The position numbers and the translations under genes are program-made. 64,000 nt of DNA from Clitopilus passeckerianus. Its lineage: Eukaryota; Basidiomycota; Agaricomycetes; Agaricales; Entolomataceae. The stretch covers positions 62,001 to 126,000 of the forward strand of contig CALYLX010000141.1 of assembly GCA_944990035.1 (NCBI GenBank). Direction: 5' to 3'. This document shows, piece by piece, positions 14,840 to 27,176 of this stretch (position 1 is its first letter; each line of letters opens with the position of its first letter). The notes under the pieces are model-generated. The model had not been told where the DNA came from, searched no databases, and saw nothing but the letters and a program-made list of their open reading frames with translations.

Positions 14840-16310
14840 GTTGAATATCTATAAATATCTCTAAGAGAGAAAGGAAGGGGAAAGAACTCTAGAGAGAAGA
14901 ATTGAGGAGGAGGGAATGTAGAACTGAGGGCTCGCGACAAAGGTTCTTATACGAGCTATTTGCGCCATAGTCACCTCTACGAAAGCAATGGCAGTCGGAA
15001 ATGAGGGTGGACGTTAATTGCGCACAAAGTTGCGCGGAAAGGACGAATGAGTGTGCCGCAATGCCAGAGTCACATACTAAGCAGAGGTGAGTGGATGGTT
15101 TCCGATGATGGGATGGAATACGTACTGACACACGTCGGCGCAAACTCAACCTGTCATCTGCTTCTGCCAGCCATCAAAAGCATAAGTACCCTTGGTCCGC
15201 CAACAGGACGCTATTATTAATGCTGCCGAGACGAAAAGTACGCGGTAGAAAGAATTGGTGAGAAGTTCTTGAAGGGAGCTGATCAACAAGTTGCTGCATG
15301 AAACTTGGAGGCTAAGGCCCGGAGAGCTGGCGAAGGTTTGTGGCTTGCAACTGGAAGCTACGAGTGCAGCACCTGCTGGAGCCCATTGCCAACCACGGGA
15401 CTAGAGAAGGTCTCGATCGTTGGATGAGCTACAATCTCGAGGTCTTGCCCCGATGTATTTGACAGGCAGTTAGCCGAATCGAGGAAAGGCATTCAAGTTT
15501 GGCAGGTGAAACGACTCGGTGACCTGTCAGTGACAACGGCATCGCCCGCCCATAAAGACATTAGCTAACAGTTGCGCTGGTGTAGTCTGTGGGTTATGCT
15601 GCATACCCTCAATTTCTAGCTCTGATTTTAATCAGGTTCAATGTGGAGAGTGCGCATGTCCAGTCTGTGCGATGCCACTTCGTGTGATCGGGGGGTTCGC
15701 CCGAGGTTTCGTGATCGTGCTTACTGGCAGGAAGATCTACCCATTCTCTATGTTCAATATCAATGGCGAGCAGCACAACAAGGGGTAGGCGGGCATGCCA
15801 ATTGCTTTCCGACGCTTCCTTGGGGGTTGACAGCAGCAGGATGGCAGAGGATGGCCCGCCGTCATACTGTGAAAGAATTACGCCTTCGAACGGTGGGTCT
15901 CTTGTCACAATGGCATTTTACTTGGCATTGGATGTCGCACACCCGAAAGCAGACGCCAAGTTGATCTTCGCCAGACGAATAAGAATGTTCGAACAGAGGT
16001 AGTCATTCAAAAGGAGCAGGTCGGCCTCGGGGAGCAGAGCGTCGGAATAGGAAGCTTCGGATCAAATTTGTCAGATAAGATAAAAATATTGATCAGTGAT
16101 CGGATGCTTCAACCAATCAGCGAGTTCTGGGTGACATGCAACACGGTATTGAGTGTTGATTGAGTGTGAAGGCATCGAGTATGTGGGTCATGAATGTATG
16201 TTACGGCGACGGAGAAAAGAACAGACACAAACATTCATGGAAGGAACCAAAATGCACGTTCGTCATCCAACCTCAGGCTGGGATATACATGCGTTCCTAG
16301 GGGCCGACAA
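14840..16310. other. Intergenic, no gene recognised
   Basis: About 1.5 kb. The longest frame (15609-15908, minus, 99 residues) has no recognisable motif, signal peptide or neighbouring exon. It should hold the promoter of the beta-lactamase-fold gene on its left and the 3' flank of the membrane-protein gene on its right. Confidence 0.45.
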
Positions 16311-17703
16311 TCATCTCTCCGTTTCGGTTGCAGGTGTGATCACACTGCCAGTCACAGTGCTGTCGACTACTACACTTTCAGGATCAGGATATCTTGAGAT
16401 ATTATGACTGAGAAGAGAGGGAAGATTATTGGTCATGTTCTGTGTACGAACGGCCACGAAAACCACCATCGGATACGCTGCCTGTGCCACGATGGTAAGT
16501 CGAGGTAGTCTCACGGAGGAAATCAACTTGAACTCACTATGACCGAGAATAGCACTTGAATTATAGATCGAAGAGTAACATAGGCTATGTAGTTGACAAC
16601 GAGGCCTTCGTCAATTAATGTCGTGACAATTATTCCAAGAAGCTGGCACACTGTTTTAGTGAGTTGACTGAGTACCCAAAACGCCGACGCACATGAAATA
16701 CGCAGAATATAACGCCGGAGTCCAGCAGTAAGATGAGCCTCTTCGTTACAGCGGATACAGGCCGATTGGATCGTATGCCTGCGTGTCTCCACATTAATTT
16801 AAGTCTCCTATCAAGCCATGTAAATGTCCAGGCAGCGCCCATAAGTACTGAGCAACCCTATTCACCTCAGTTGATAACTAAACAAAGCCACTGTCGCTAC
16901 ATTCGTTGACAGGGAAAGGAAGTTGCTTGCAATGTTCCATCCATAATGCGAGAGTCGCTCTCTTCCGTTCCAATCGGCCCAGCTTCTGACGACAGCCTGG
17001 AAGACCCAGAAGGTAACTAAAGATTATAGTCAATCATCAGCGTGTAAGGCACAGACAACATTGACGTACACACAGAGCTCAGCCAACATAGCGATGGGAG
17101 AGTCATCACATATAGCTGACTGGAGTAAAGAACCCATGCTCTCCAAAGGACAATGGCGTCGTTGATATTAAGCTGAAAACGGAGTCAGTCAACCTCAAGT
17201 CATAAGGTTAGAACTATGCCACGGCTTACCACGATACCGTATATCGATCTACTGATATAGTCCGCGGTGAAGGCGCGAGCATTTGTCGCTTCCATGGTGG
17301 CATAGATATCAGTGTGAAGGGCAAGAGTAGCGGGAGCGGCGAGAAAGGTCGAGAGAAAGAAAACCTCCACGACAACAATCGCGGCCGCGAGAAGGAAGCA
17401 AGCGACGGTAGTAGAGAAGACAATCACTTTGGCGCGACTGTGGAAACCTTCCGACCTGGGGCGATAGGAGAGTACTCAGCAAGGCGAGGAGCAGTCAGCT
17501 CAAGAAGTCACCCACCAGAAAGCCAATATGACATAACCAAACACCGGTAGAATGAGACCTAGTGGCAATCCTCAGACGCTGATTCTTCATGAGATTATGA
17601 GGGCCTCACCGTACACGAAGGCGGAAGTGAGAGGAACACAGAGATTCCATGGGATCACATCCTGTCCAAGTCGCCGAAGAGCCTCAATCTCCTCAGGAGT
17701 CAT
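16311..17703 (-). CDS. Multi-pass membrane protein of a basidiomycete-expanded family (member 1)
   Basis: No single long frame exists. The gene emerges by joining about seven short exons on the minus strand. It starts MTPEEIEALRRLGQDVIP at 17703, then exon 2 encodes GLILPVFGYVILAFW. A helix-rich exon includes VIVFSTTVACFLLAAAIVV, followed by the signature LNINDAIVLWRAWVLY, then NIASNFLSLSTNVATVAL, RLILLLDSGVIFCVF, and a last helix AAYPMVVFVAVRTQ. The hydrophilic tail ends ...ITPATETER at 16311. About seven hydrophobic segments give a GPCR-like outline, but no known receptor class is recognised. Exon order, phases and motifs match the gene at 52772-54113, which is the main evidence that it is real. 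Function unknown. Confidence 0.75.
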
Positions 17704-18251
17704 CGACCGAGGAAGGTAATAATGGTTCTGTACCATTCAGAACTGAGCACGTTGACCGATATTCCTCTCGCGCATTGGCAGGCAACTGTGTCTCAAATCT
17801 CCCCGCTTGGTTAAGTACTATTTCCGTCGTCAGGGGTGTACAGGTCATATGTCAGATGTGGGAGATACATAGGGACCGTGAGATGGTTGGAGGGAGACAG
17901 GTACAGAGAAATACCCTTGTGCGCGTAGTAATTCTGAGACGAGACCTAAACTTCATTAGGAAAGAAGCCCAATGAGTTCAATTGAGAAAGTTGGTGATTT
18001 CGAGGCTTCCAATCACCATCAAAATCTGGGGAAAGTCAACCATCGTAACCTCGTCCCGGAGGTACGCCACAACTGGCAGGGAGCATCATGAAGTTGCTAG
18101 CCTGAACACTGAGCCATTCTACCCGGGGTTCGGGTCGGTGAACAGATAGATTTTGGAGCTCCTACATAACATTCTCGCAAGGCAACCTACATACATACAC
18201 AGATCAACTTGTGAAATCCATGAAGTGGCCCCAAGGAAACGATCCTCCACA
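17704..18251. other. Intergenic, no gene recognised
   Basis: Promoter side of the membrane-protein gene and 3' flank of the SDR gene, both on the minus strand. No coding signal seen. Confidence 0.5.
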
Positions 18252-19149
18252 TTACAGTTTCGCTGGTAGCCTTCCCGCCCCACTAAGCCTAATTGTTTCA
18301 CCATTGACATAGGGACACTCGATTACCCATCTCACTGTCTTCGCAAATTCCTCTCCCTTCCCGAACCTCCGGGGATAAACAATCCCATCTCCAGTGAGGC
18401 TTTTCTTCGTCTTTTCAGGCATGACGGCCGTCATGTTGGAGGCGAATACACCGGGCGCAACAGTAACGACTCTGATGGCGTGTCGAGCAAGGTCACGAGC
18501 CATGGGTAGAGCCATAGAGCGAAGGGCGCCTTTCGACGCGGAGTAGGCGGTTTGACCAGGCTGGCCTTCGAACTGGGTCCATAGATCAGCTAATTGACTC
18601 TTCCAGTAAGGGAGTAGCAAAGTATTACCGCAGCGGCGCTGGCCACAAATACAACAACGCCCCGTTCTCCGTCTTCGGTCTCCTCCGGCTTGTTCTTAAC
18701 CATTTCCTTCAACGCCAGCCTCGTGAGATTGAATGTGCCAGTCAGGTTGACGCTCAAGGTAAACTCCCAGAGGTCCAAATCATGGGGTTCATTATGAGCA
18801 TCAATTATCTTGGCTGCAGTTCCTACTCCAGCACAGTTGATCACGCCGCCGAGAGGTGCGCCGGTCGATGAAGCCCAGGCTGTAGTGCTGCTCACAGCAG
18901 CTTGTATTTGGTCCACATTTGTGATGTCGGTTTCATAGAACTTGACGTTCGGAGACGCGGCTAATTCTTCTGGGGGTTCTGAGCGGTCAAGGATCGCAAC
19001 GTACGCCTTTGAGGATAGAAGATCGCGAACAGTCGCGAGACCGAGTCCAGAGGAGCTGAAGTGGCCAGTTCAATTCAACGAGGTGAAACGATCGGTTAAG
19101 GGTTGCCTTACCCACCAGATACAAGGAAGGTTCTGTTCTCAATATGCAT
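18252..19149 (-). CDS. Short-chain dehydrogenase, 3-hydroxyacyl-CoA dehydrogenase type 2 (HSD10)-like
   Basis: Classical SDR with a Rossmann fold. After the first intron the cofactor motif reads VSGGSSGLGLATVRDLL (the T-G-X3-G-X-G equivalent). LDRSE follows beta-2, where the acidic Asp predicts NAD preference, then INCAGVG (the NNAG-like motif). The catalytic Tyr and Lys lie in AYSASKGALRSM and the PG motif is VAPGVFASNM. The C terminus YVNGETIRLSGAGRLPAKL is the typical end of HSD17B10-like proteins. These act in mitochondrial branched-chain amino acid and fatty acid beta-oxidation. The start at 19149 gives a short N terminus (MHIENRTFLVSGG) directly before the nucleotide-binding loop, as in the family. 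The gene is divergent from the NACHT-ankyrin gene. Confidence 0.9.
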
Positions 19150-19579
19150 TGGCAAAGTTTCTCAAAGTGATGAAGAAAGTGATGAAAGAGGTTGAATGAG
19201 AAGAAGGTCTTGACAGTAGTATTTGGTCAAGCATCGAGCCTGGGAGTGGCAGTGGATTTGCTCAGACCGGTAAACCCGGCACACTTGAGCCGGTGATTAG
19301 ACGCTCAGCCAGATTCGAAGAGTCGAACTTAGCGCTCAAACTACTCATCACATTTTACCACGTCGGACATGTGGACACGAGGTGAGTGCGAATGCTCTAT
19401 CAGGCGCTTATGTTCTTTTTAATCGACTACCACGAACAAGGGGGAATCTGGACCGGCTTTTCAACATCTATAGCTTCTGCCCGGATTTAGAATGCTTACC
19501 ATCCTGTGAGCTTACACCACTCTCATGTTTCATCATGGCCCAGATTCCGAGCATCATGTAGTACTTCTGTCTTACTTGG
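19150..19579. promoter_or_regulatory. Bidirectional promoter interval, SDR / NACHT-ankyrin
   Basis: About 430 bases between two divergent genes. The exact left edge of the NACHT gene is uncertain, so part of this may be its 5' exon. No individual element can be named with confidence. Confidence 0.4.
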
Positions 19580-22338
19580 ATGCTTTCTATGGGAAGCCAT
19601 TCGGCGCTTTGCTACATGGTGGATTCAGGACAACGCTATCCCTGGAAGAAACCCAAAATCCACGAGGACCAACGTACTTCAAACAAGATCACAAAGCAAA
19701 CCCAGGTTCAAGACCCGACGTTTGACATAGATTCCCAAGGAACTATAACAAAAGGATGCGCTGGACTCTTGGAAATCTCACCTACTCCCATGGCCCAAGG
19801 ACTGGCTACGTCAACCAAGGACACGAGCGCAAGGCCCAGCTTGAGGCCCACAGAAGTTTCGATCTACGGCGGCACTCATATCAATATTGGACGAGACCAT
19901 GTTCAAATTGACTGTGAGCATCTTGTTCCGAACACCACGCCGTATCTGACCTCTGTATCACTAATCTCGCTACTCAGGCGACCTACGAAAGCTGGTGACA
20001 GATTGGCTCTTCAACATGGACTACAATGCCACCAAGAACGAGATCCTCAAGAAACGTGCCGACAACACTGGGAACTGGCTGCGAAGCTCTCCGGAGTTTC
20101 TGTCCTGGTTAGCGGATCCGGACCGACATATTATGTGGTGCCACGGAATACGTGAGTGCATTACCAGCTAGACGATTTGTGGCCTGACGTTGATTCATAG
20201 CGGGCGTTGGAAAGACGGTTCTATCGTAAGTCTAGCCTCTGCATGGAAGTCATCCACACTGCTTATGAAATACGCCCATCATCTTTATAGCGCTCTGGTA
20301 ACGAATCATCTCCAAGAAAATGGTGGCAAACAAACGTTTGTTGGGTGCATCTACTTCAACTATCAACAACAAAACGACCAGAACTTGACCAGCGTTATCC
20401 GAGCGCTTTCCCGACAACTATATGAAAGCGATACTGTTGCTCTTTCGACCTTCGAGGCGTTATACGAGGCTCACAAGCAATCAACGCCTAAATTCAATCA
20501 GCTCCAGCGACTTTTATCCGATGCTCTGGCTCGTTACGACAACGTTCATATTGTGATAGATGCCCTTGACGAGTACACTGAACACTACACTCCCGAGAAG
20601 CTCATGGAGCTCGTTGAAGTGATTTTATCATTGGGAAACCATGCCAAACTATTCGTAACATCGCGCCTTCTTGCTGGTATGGCGGACCTCTTTGAGAGCC
20701 TTGGCGCGACTAGGCTGGAAATCCGCGTCATGGAGTCAGATCTGGAGCAATACATTCAAGAACGGATGTTGGATCCTGGTTTTGATTTCCCGCTGACACC
20801 AGCTCTGAGAGATCAGATCGTCAGGGAGGTTATTAGGTCATCAAAAGGAAGGTCTGTACCCACCGTCTTGGGTTGTGGATGTTCAGCTCTGACTGGTGGA
20901 TAGGTTTCTCGTGGCCGTACTTCACATGGACTCATTGTTTGAGCATTCGAGTCCTGGTGACCTCAAGGACGCGTTAAAGGCCTTGCCCGATAGTATTGAC
21001 AAAACCTATGCACAATGTCGGGGGCGCATCGATAGGCAGAGCGGGCGCCGGAAAGAGCTGGCTATTAAAACCATTATGTGGATCACACGTGCCGCCCGAC
21101 CTCTGAGTATTACTGAGCTCCAATATGCGCTCGCCCTCCAACCCGGAAGGGAAAACGTAGCGGATTACCTCTCCCCAATCTCTACAATCACAGCTGCGTG
21201 TGCCGGCTTGGTCGTCATTCAGAAGGGTCACTGGCAATCCTGCGAAGACTATATGGGGTTTGTTCGTAAGTCACAGCTTTACGGGCCCCGCTCGTAAATC
21301 TAACAGTCAATAGACTACACTGCGCAAGAATATTTTCATCACCATCTTGACAAGATGTTCAGTGGCGCAGATCGATACATTGCCATGACCTGCCTTGACT
21401 ACCTTTCTGGCCTCGATTACACAGGACGACAATCGCTCGGTCCATTCACCCAATATGCACTCTTCTTTTGGGGCTGTCACGCGAATCCCCTTGACCAGAA
21501 CATGCTGGGTGCCATCGCAACTTTCTATAAGGCAACCCAGTGGCGAAGGCGTAGCCATATCAGGCATTTCCACCCGTATCGACTCTTATCCACTCAATCT
21601 GCATCCCGGTTTCTCTTTCTTGATCGTGCAGGGAAGGGAGCGTTCACGGAAAACGGGATGCCCATATCGCTTGCCATTTACCACCACGACCATGAAACGC
21701 TCAGCACCTTGCTAGATGTCGCGAAGAACGAGCCTGTCCAGATTTACGGCAAGACACCCATACAGTTTGCCATCAATCTTAAACGGAGGGAAACGTTTGA
21801 TATGCTTATTAAACGGCGGCCCGCCGACCTCGATGTGAAAGACTGCGAAGGATGCACACCTTTGATCACAGCAATACATGCGGATGACCCCTACATGGCA
21901 GAGACGCTACTGTCCCAACCTGGGATTGCGTATGGTGGAAAAGACTGGCAAGGCAGGACAGCGCTATCCTGGGCAGCATACTACGGCTCCGTTCCAATGG
22001 TATGGATGCTGCTCTTGCACGGAGATACGGATGTGAACTCGCAAGATGATTATGGGTGTTGCTCCCTTTCATTGACACTAATGAACGATAATCCAACTGT
22101 TACAGGAATCCTACTCGCACAAAGCAACATCAACATTAATCTACCAGACAAGGAGGGCCGGACACCCCTTGATTTTGCACGCTATTATGAAAGAAGCGAG
22201 GCAATCATAGCGTTGTTGACTCTGGGAGGAGCCAAATCATTTGGAGCCGAGTGGCCGCGGAAAGACGAGGACTATATTCGTTGGGAACTTGAGAGGTACC
22301 GGCCACCTGCACACTCGGCAACGCGTCCGGACCTTTGA
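19580..22338 (+). CDS. NACHT-ankyrin STAND protein (fungal NLR-like)
   Basis: Reading across four introns gives the usual Agaricomycete STAND layout. First is a short N-terminal segment with GGTHINIGRDHVQID, then DWLFNMDYNATKNEI and NTGNWLRSSPEF. Walker A, GVGKT, is assembled across the intron near 20155-20200. Walker B is VHIVIDALDEY (about 20550), followed by KLFVTSR. DLKDALKALPDSIDKTY and the conserved VHYTAQEYF mark the end of the NACHT-associated region. About five ankyrin-type repeats follow (TPIQFAINLKR, GCTPLITAIHADD, GRTALSWAAYYGS, GRTPLDFARYYERS) to the stop at 22338. Such proteins are signal-transducing ATPases proposed to act in non-self recognition and programmed cell death. No separate N-terminal effector domain is recognisable. 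The start is uncertain: the first in-frame ATG of the exon was taken. Confidence 0.88.
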
Positions 22339-23311
22339 TGCCCTTACATCTGGATTTCATATTTCACATACATTCATGTACCTTTACTCGAAGGACTCTA
22401 TAGTCAGAAGAGTTTACCTGTCAAGGTGTATGTGTATGCGCCAGGATTGATTCGGCAAGTTGGGTCCAGCGTGATCCATCTTGATTCTTCCGTCTCCTCA
22501 GCCTTTTGTTCATCCACATCCCACCGCTTACTGTACCTGTTCAAACCTCCAAACACCATGAATCTAAGCCTCGGTAATACCATGCTCCCACTTTTCGCGA
22601 GAATGTTTACCACTGCAGCCTGAAGCACCAAAAAAATTGAACGAGGAGTGGATCGAACTTGGGGTCACTTGTTTCAAGCTTGCTGGGCTCAGTGTTGCCA
22701 AATGCGACTCGCCCACATGTCTACGAACCAAAAAAAAAACATTTGTGTTGCCTATGGCTGGCTTGTACCCAAATCCATCCTGGCTTTGTCAACTGAATAG
22801 CCGTCGCGTCCGCTCGAGTCGTCAATGTCGAAAACTTCCTGCAGGTTCTTGAAAAATCTTGTGTGCGACAGTGGTGTCATCCAAGGCCCAGGCCTTCTGG
22901 TCAATTAGAACTATGACATCATGACTTCGGACGCTGGCCCGAACTGGAGTTGTTGGAAACGGACCGGGGCCACCCTGAATTACAGCCCAAAAAAGGCAAA
23001 ACCGTTATAGTGACAAACAGTATTTTACAGAGCCTCGATGACTGATTTGCACATGCTCGGCCTCTACGTCAGTCAGGGTTCAGGCTTTGTGGTCTACATG
23101 TAGCAACGTGCTGTGCTGATCGATAAAAACGGACCTTTCTCGGATTGAATGATATATAATGACTCCGGGGTTGGCGAGCATGGTAATTTCCCAACCACCC
23201 ACTCGAGTCATCACGACCGACTGCTCGAGGGATTAGCCTGTTCTTCAAGCAGTACCGACCTCTCGGATACTATTCATACTGTCTACGACGACACCTCTTG
23301 CATCACTCAAG
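22339..23311. other. Intergenic, no gene recognised
   Basis: Nearly 1 kb between two plus-strand genes, including an A-run near 22732. No frame with coding character. The right part is the promoter and 5' UTR of pirin 1. Confidence 0.5.
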
Positions 23312-24280
23312 ATGGCTTCTCTAGTAATGGTCCCCAGAAGAAGCCACGAACGTGGCCAGGCGAATCATGGATGGCTACAAACCTCGCATACCTTCTCGTT
23401 TGGCAAATACCAGGACCAGAAGCACCAGAAATACGGTCCCTTGCGAGTCATCAACGAAGACACGATAGCACCGAAGCACGGTTTCGGCGAGCACACACAC
23501 CACGAATACGAGATATTCACCTACGTTGTCGAGGGAGAGCTTGAGCAGTAAGTCATCATATTAAACGCCGAGTAAACCCCTTCTCATTCATTCTGGTTAC
23601 TCAGCAAAGACTCGATGGGCAATACTGAAGTCCTCAGCCGAGGCTCAATACAACTAACCTCTACCGGCTCAGGAGTCTCCCATTCCGAGCAAACACACGG
23701 GTCCTCCCCAGTCCACCTCCTCCAAATCTGGGCACAACCCTTCAACTCATCATCTCCCCCATCCTCATCACCGCTATCGATATCGAGCCGCAGCCCGTCT
23801 CCCTGCCGCACCTCACAACACCTCCATGCTCCAAAGTACTACACCCGACATTTCACCGATGCTGAGAAGACGAATAACTTCTGTCGCGTTGTCGCCCCTG
23901 AATGGGAGTACGGCGTTAGCCGGGAAAGGAGCTTGAAGGAGGGAAGCAAGAGTGGGCCTGCACCGATCAAGAGCGATTTGACAATGTACGCGTCGTTGGT
24001 AGAGAAGGGGCAGAAAGTGAAGCGGGAGCTGAGTGGGAGGAAGGCGTATCTGCATGTTGTGCAGAAGAGAAGGAGTCAGGATGCTGGTGAGAAGCGCGCG
24101 AAGGTACGGGTTTGGGGCACTCACGGGTTTGAGGAGCTCGTGCTTGAGGAGGGCGATGGTGTCTACGTTGCTCTCATTGCGCTGCGGCGGGGCCCAGGCA
24201 GTGACAGGGGAGAGATCTGGGTGGAGAACGTGAGTGAGGGCGAGGAGGTGGCGGAGGTGTTGCTATTTGATATGGAGTGA
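23312..24280 (+). CDS. Pirin family protein, copy 1
   Basis: Pirins are bicupin iron proteins (transcription cofactors or quercetinase-like dioxygenases). The N-terminal cupin has SFGKYQDQKHQKYGPLRV, and the metal-site histidines lie in GFGEHTHHEYEIFTYVVEG. After one intron (23548 to about 23605, joined as GELEHKDSMGN) come GSIQLTSTGSGVSHSEQTHG with the remaining His and Glu ligands, then HLLQIW. The C-terminal cupin ends VAEVLLFDME. Against copy 2 at 29320-30448 this protein has a Ser/Pro-rich insertion of about 28 residues after LLQIWAQP and lacks the long N-terminal extension, starting at MASLVMVPRRSHERG. Metal ligands appear intact, so it should be functional. Confidence 0.93.
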
Positions 24281-24849
24281 ACACGAATGGTCGCTCATCT
24301 TCATTCTTCATGCTTTCGATTTTGTTGTATTGCTATCTATTTCACCACATGCACCTGTATCATAGAATCCGCAGAACCCAGCTGTATCATTACGAGTACT
24401 GTAGACTACTAATCTAATCTAATACACTACTTGACTTGTTAATCAACAAAAAGATACATCATCCCCCGTGTACCATAGGAAGGCTGGAAGGAAGGTTATG
24501 TACCATACTATCAGGCACAAGGAGGTTAGACCACCGAGGCCCATTTCCGAATCTTCCTCTTCTCCGCGTCAGGAGAAGAAGCCGGACCGGACAACCGTCC
24601 ACTAGTACTTTTGGATGCCCGGGAGGTTCGACTTTTATTGTGCGTCTCGTTTCGAACCCTCTGTTAAAGCACCTTGTATAGCGGGAAATGGAGTCTACGG
24701 ATGACGGATCGATGCGCGTTTGCTAACATGGGCATGATTCGGCCGTGTGCGCAGCAGACAAAAGACTGACAATCGGTCCGCGATTATAGCCAACTAGTTT
24801 ATTCGGGCTCATTAGATACAAGACTGATTTGTCGTTGCTATCATTAGGC
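24281..24849. other. Intergenic between convergent genes
   Basis: 3' flanks of pirin 1 (+) and the GH5 cellulase (-). AT-rich near 24400-24450. No gene seen. Confidence 0.5.
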
Positions 24850-26621
24850 TCATTCTAGACTTGAGATGCCGGATTTCTTGAGATCTAGTCCCTGTCAGCG
24901 CGGGAAACCGTTGGAATAGTGCAGGGTAGCTTACCAGCAGGTACATTGGGCTTCATAGCGTTGGCCCAGATAGTGTCAAAACCACTGCATAGCTCTCATT
25001 AACCCCAGAGACTGTCATCGAGCTTGATTAAACTCACTTTGGTCCACCATTGGCGTTCGTCACGCCAGGTTCCAAGCTTCCTACTCCAGCACCGCAGCAG
25101 GGTGAGTTGGTTCCCCAAACTGTCAAGCAATGATCAGACAGGGAATGGAGCACAGAAGGAGAATGACATACGTGGTCCAGCAGACCATGCAGTCCAACCA
25201 ATGTAGACATCGTTGCTGGCGAGGTAGGCCAAAAGGTCGTTGACAGCCTGGGTACATCCGTCGTTGTTGGCCCCTCCAAATTCGGTCACCATAGCCCTGC
25301 GACAGGTGAAATGCAATTCGTCATGAGCTGGGCAAAACAGCTCACTTCAGGTTGTTTTCTTGGAGCCATGCGGTCACAGCTGCGAGGTTTGAGGGACCTT
25401 TGAAATCGATGGTCAGATCCAATTACGTCGTAAGACGGGCGGGGGGTGCAGACCAGGTTGTTCGCAGGTGTCATGGCCTCCAGAAAAGTCGACGTCTAAC
25501 GGATTCAGATGTTAAGTGTGTCTGAAAGAAGGCGTCAGCATACCTAAATACTGGGAGGATGGGTCAGTATTGTGATGGAAAGAGGAGAACAATTTTGGGC
25601 CCATACTTCGTGAATGTCAATAGCAGTGTTGTTCAGAGGGTCCTGAAGCTTATTCAAGTAGTCGCTAGAAGGTTCGTTTCCATTGCCAGTAGTCTGGGTC
25701 CAGGAGTGTCCACCAGTATATCCATTCCCAGGGGCAAGGATCAACTGCTTGGCACCGGCCGCACGAATAGCGTCGATAGCGGCTTGGTTATTGTCAAGAA
25801 CTAGTTGTGTCGGCTAAATATTTATAGATAGCTATCAGAATAGAGACGCGGTCTGGGGAATTCTTTTACTGACCATGTCATGAGGCTCGTTGTTGATTCC
25901 GAAAACGACCTTCTCGTTGTCAGCGAAGCGACTGGCGAGTTCTCCCCAGAATGTACCGAATTGCTCTGTGGTCGCAGCTTTGGAGTCGGTAGTATCGCCT
26001 ATGATCTGGTCAGATGTCAGTGTTAATAAGGCAGATTCATTGAATGACAGACGTACACTGCCGGTCGTGGGTTGTGCCGAAGGGTCACTGAACAGACTGT
26101 GAGCAACCTGGTATACACAATGCAGAGCAATGCTAACTTGTATCTCATGTAATTATGGGGGTCAAGTAGGGCGTATGCGCCTTTTGTCGTGGTGATGTAA
26201 TCAATGGCATCCTTGAACTCGCTGAAGTACTATTGAAATGAATGTTAGCTAGAGATTACAAGGTATTGTCCAAGGCCATACTGTTTCATTGAATGTACTC
26301 CCGAGCCCAGTCGCAACCGGGCAGAGGCGTTCCATGAGGAAAGTAACGCGGAAGAAGTTGACCTTCTCCTGGTCCACAAAAGTATCCACCGTCGTCTATG
26401 TTCATCGTTGTGAGTCTCCGTAGGACACTATGGGCGAGCGGACCGCATACCTTATTGATGAACGCATAGTCAACACCGAAGCGGCCCGGCAGTCCAAACC
26501 CAACATTGCCTGGCGAGTAAACGCCAAACTCTCCGCCAGCTTCGTTGACGCCGGCATACAAGATTTTCGAGAACGCCAACGAAGCAGAGAGCAAGATAGG
26601 AGTGAGTGTTGCCAGGACCAT
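24850..26621 (-). CDS. GH5 endo-beta-1,4-glucanase (subfamily 5-like cellulase)
   Basis: The start at 26621 gives a signal peptide (MVLATLTPILLSASLAFS) followed directly by KILYAGVNEAGGEFGVY, the typical GH5_5 mature N terminus. The acid/base Glu lies in VVFGINNEPHDM, and LILAPGNGYTGGHSWTQT is the usual sugar-binding stretch. The nucleophile Glu is in AMVTEFGGANNDGC and YIGWTAWSAGP carries the conserved late Trp. The gene is split into many small exons and ends ...LKKSGISSLE with the stop at 24850-24852. The enzyme should cleave internal cellulose or glucan bonds outside the cell. No cellulose-binding module (CBM1) is present at either end. Confidence 0.93.
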
Positions 26622-27176
26622 TTTTCACCTGAGTATGTCTTTTTCCGTGCTTGTAAGTCTGGGTTAAATATATTCGGGCGTGAGTCCTTCTATGCCCAAA
26701 ATAGTGAGCGAAGATGGATGCAGAAGGGTGCAGCTCCACTTACGGTTCTACCTCGGCACAACAGACTCCCTAACTCTGTGTCGAGGAGGCGACTAAAGAA
26801 GGTGCATGGACGTGTCAGTGACCCTTACAGGCGGATATCGAGGAGAGAAGGGATAGCAACGACGGATTGCTGGCCAATAGGAAAATTTGGGAGCCCTTCA
26901 AGTCGCTTCAAGTTCGGTTTCTTTAATTTATGGTGCTTCCTTCAACATGGCGGGCCGCATTTCTATACAATTGTCCACTAGTTCGTCGTATGGATTGAGG
27001 ACCGTAGTTGACGCCGTTGGAGCACGCCTCCTTTGCCGACATCCAGAGGAAACCGCAGTAGGTGAGTATGCTGGAGAAGGTAATAGCGGACATCATCCAG
27101 GCAAGTTGAACGGGATTGCTCCAAGAACGACATTCATGAGATCTCGGGGAAAGAGTATATTGCACGTCTACGACAT
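26622..27176. other. Intergenic, upstream of GH5 cellulase
   Basis: Contains the cellulase promoter and the 3' flank of the Notchless gene. Open frames crossing it are not supported by splice signals or homology. Confidence 0.5.

Noticed and set aside
26430..26981. Plus-strand frame of 183 residues overlapping the GH5 cellulase start
   Set aside because: Antisense to the signal-peptide exon of a strongly supported gene, and without domain or splice support.
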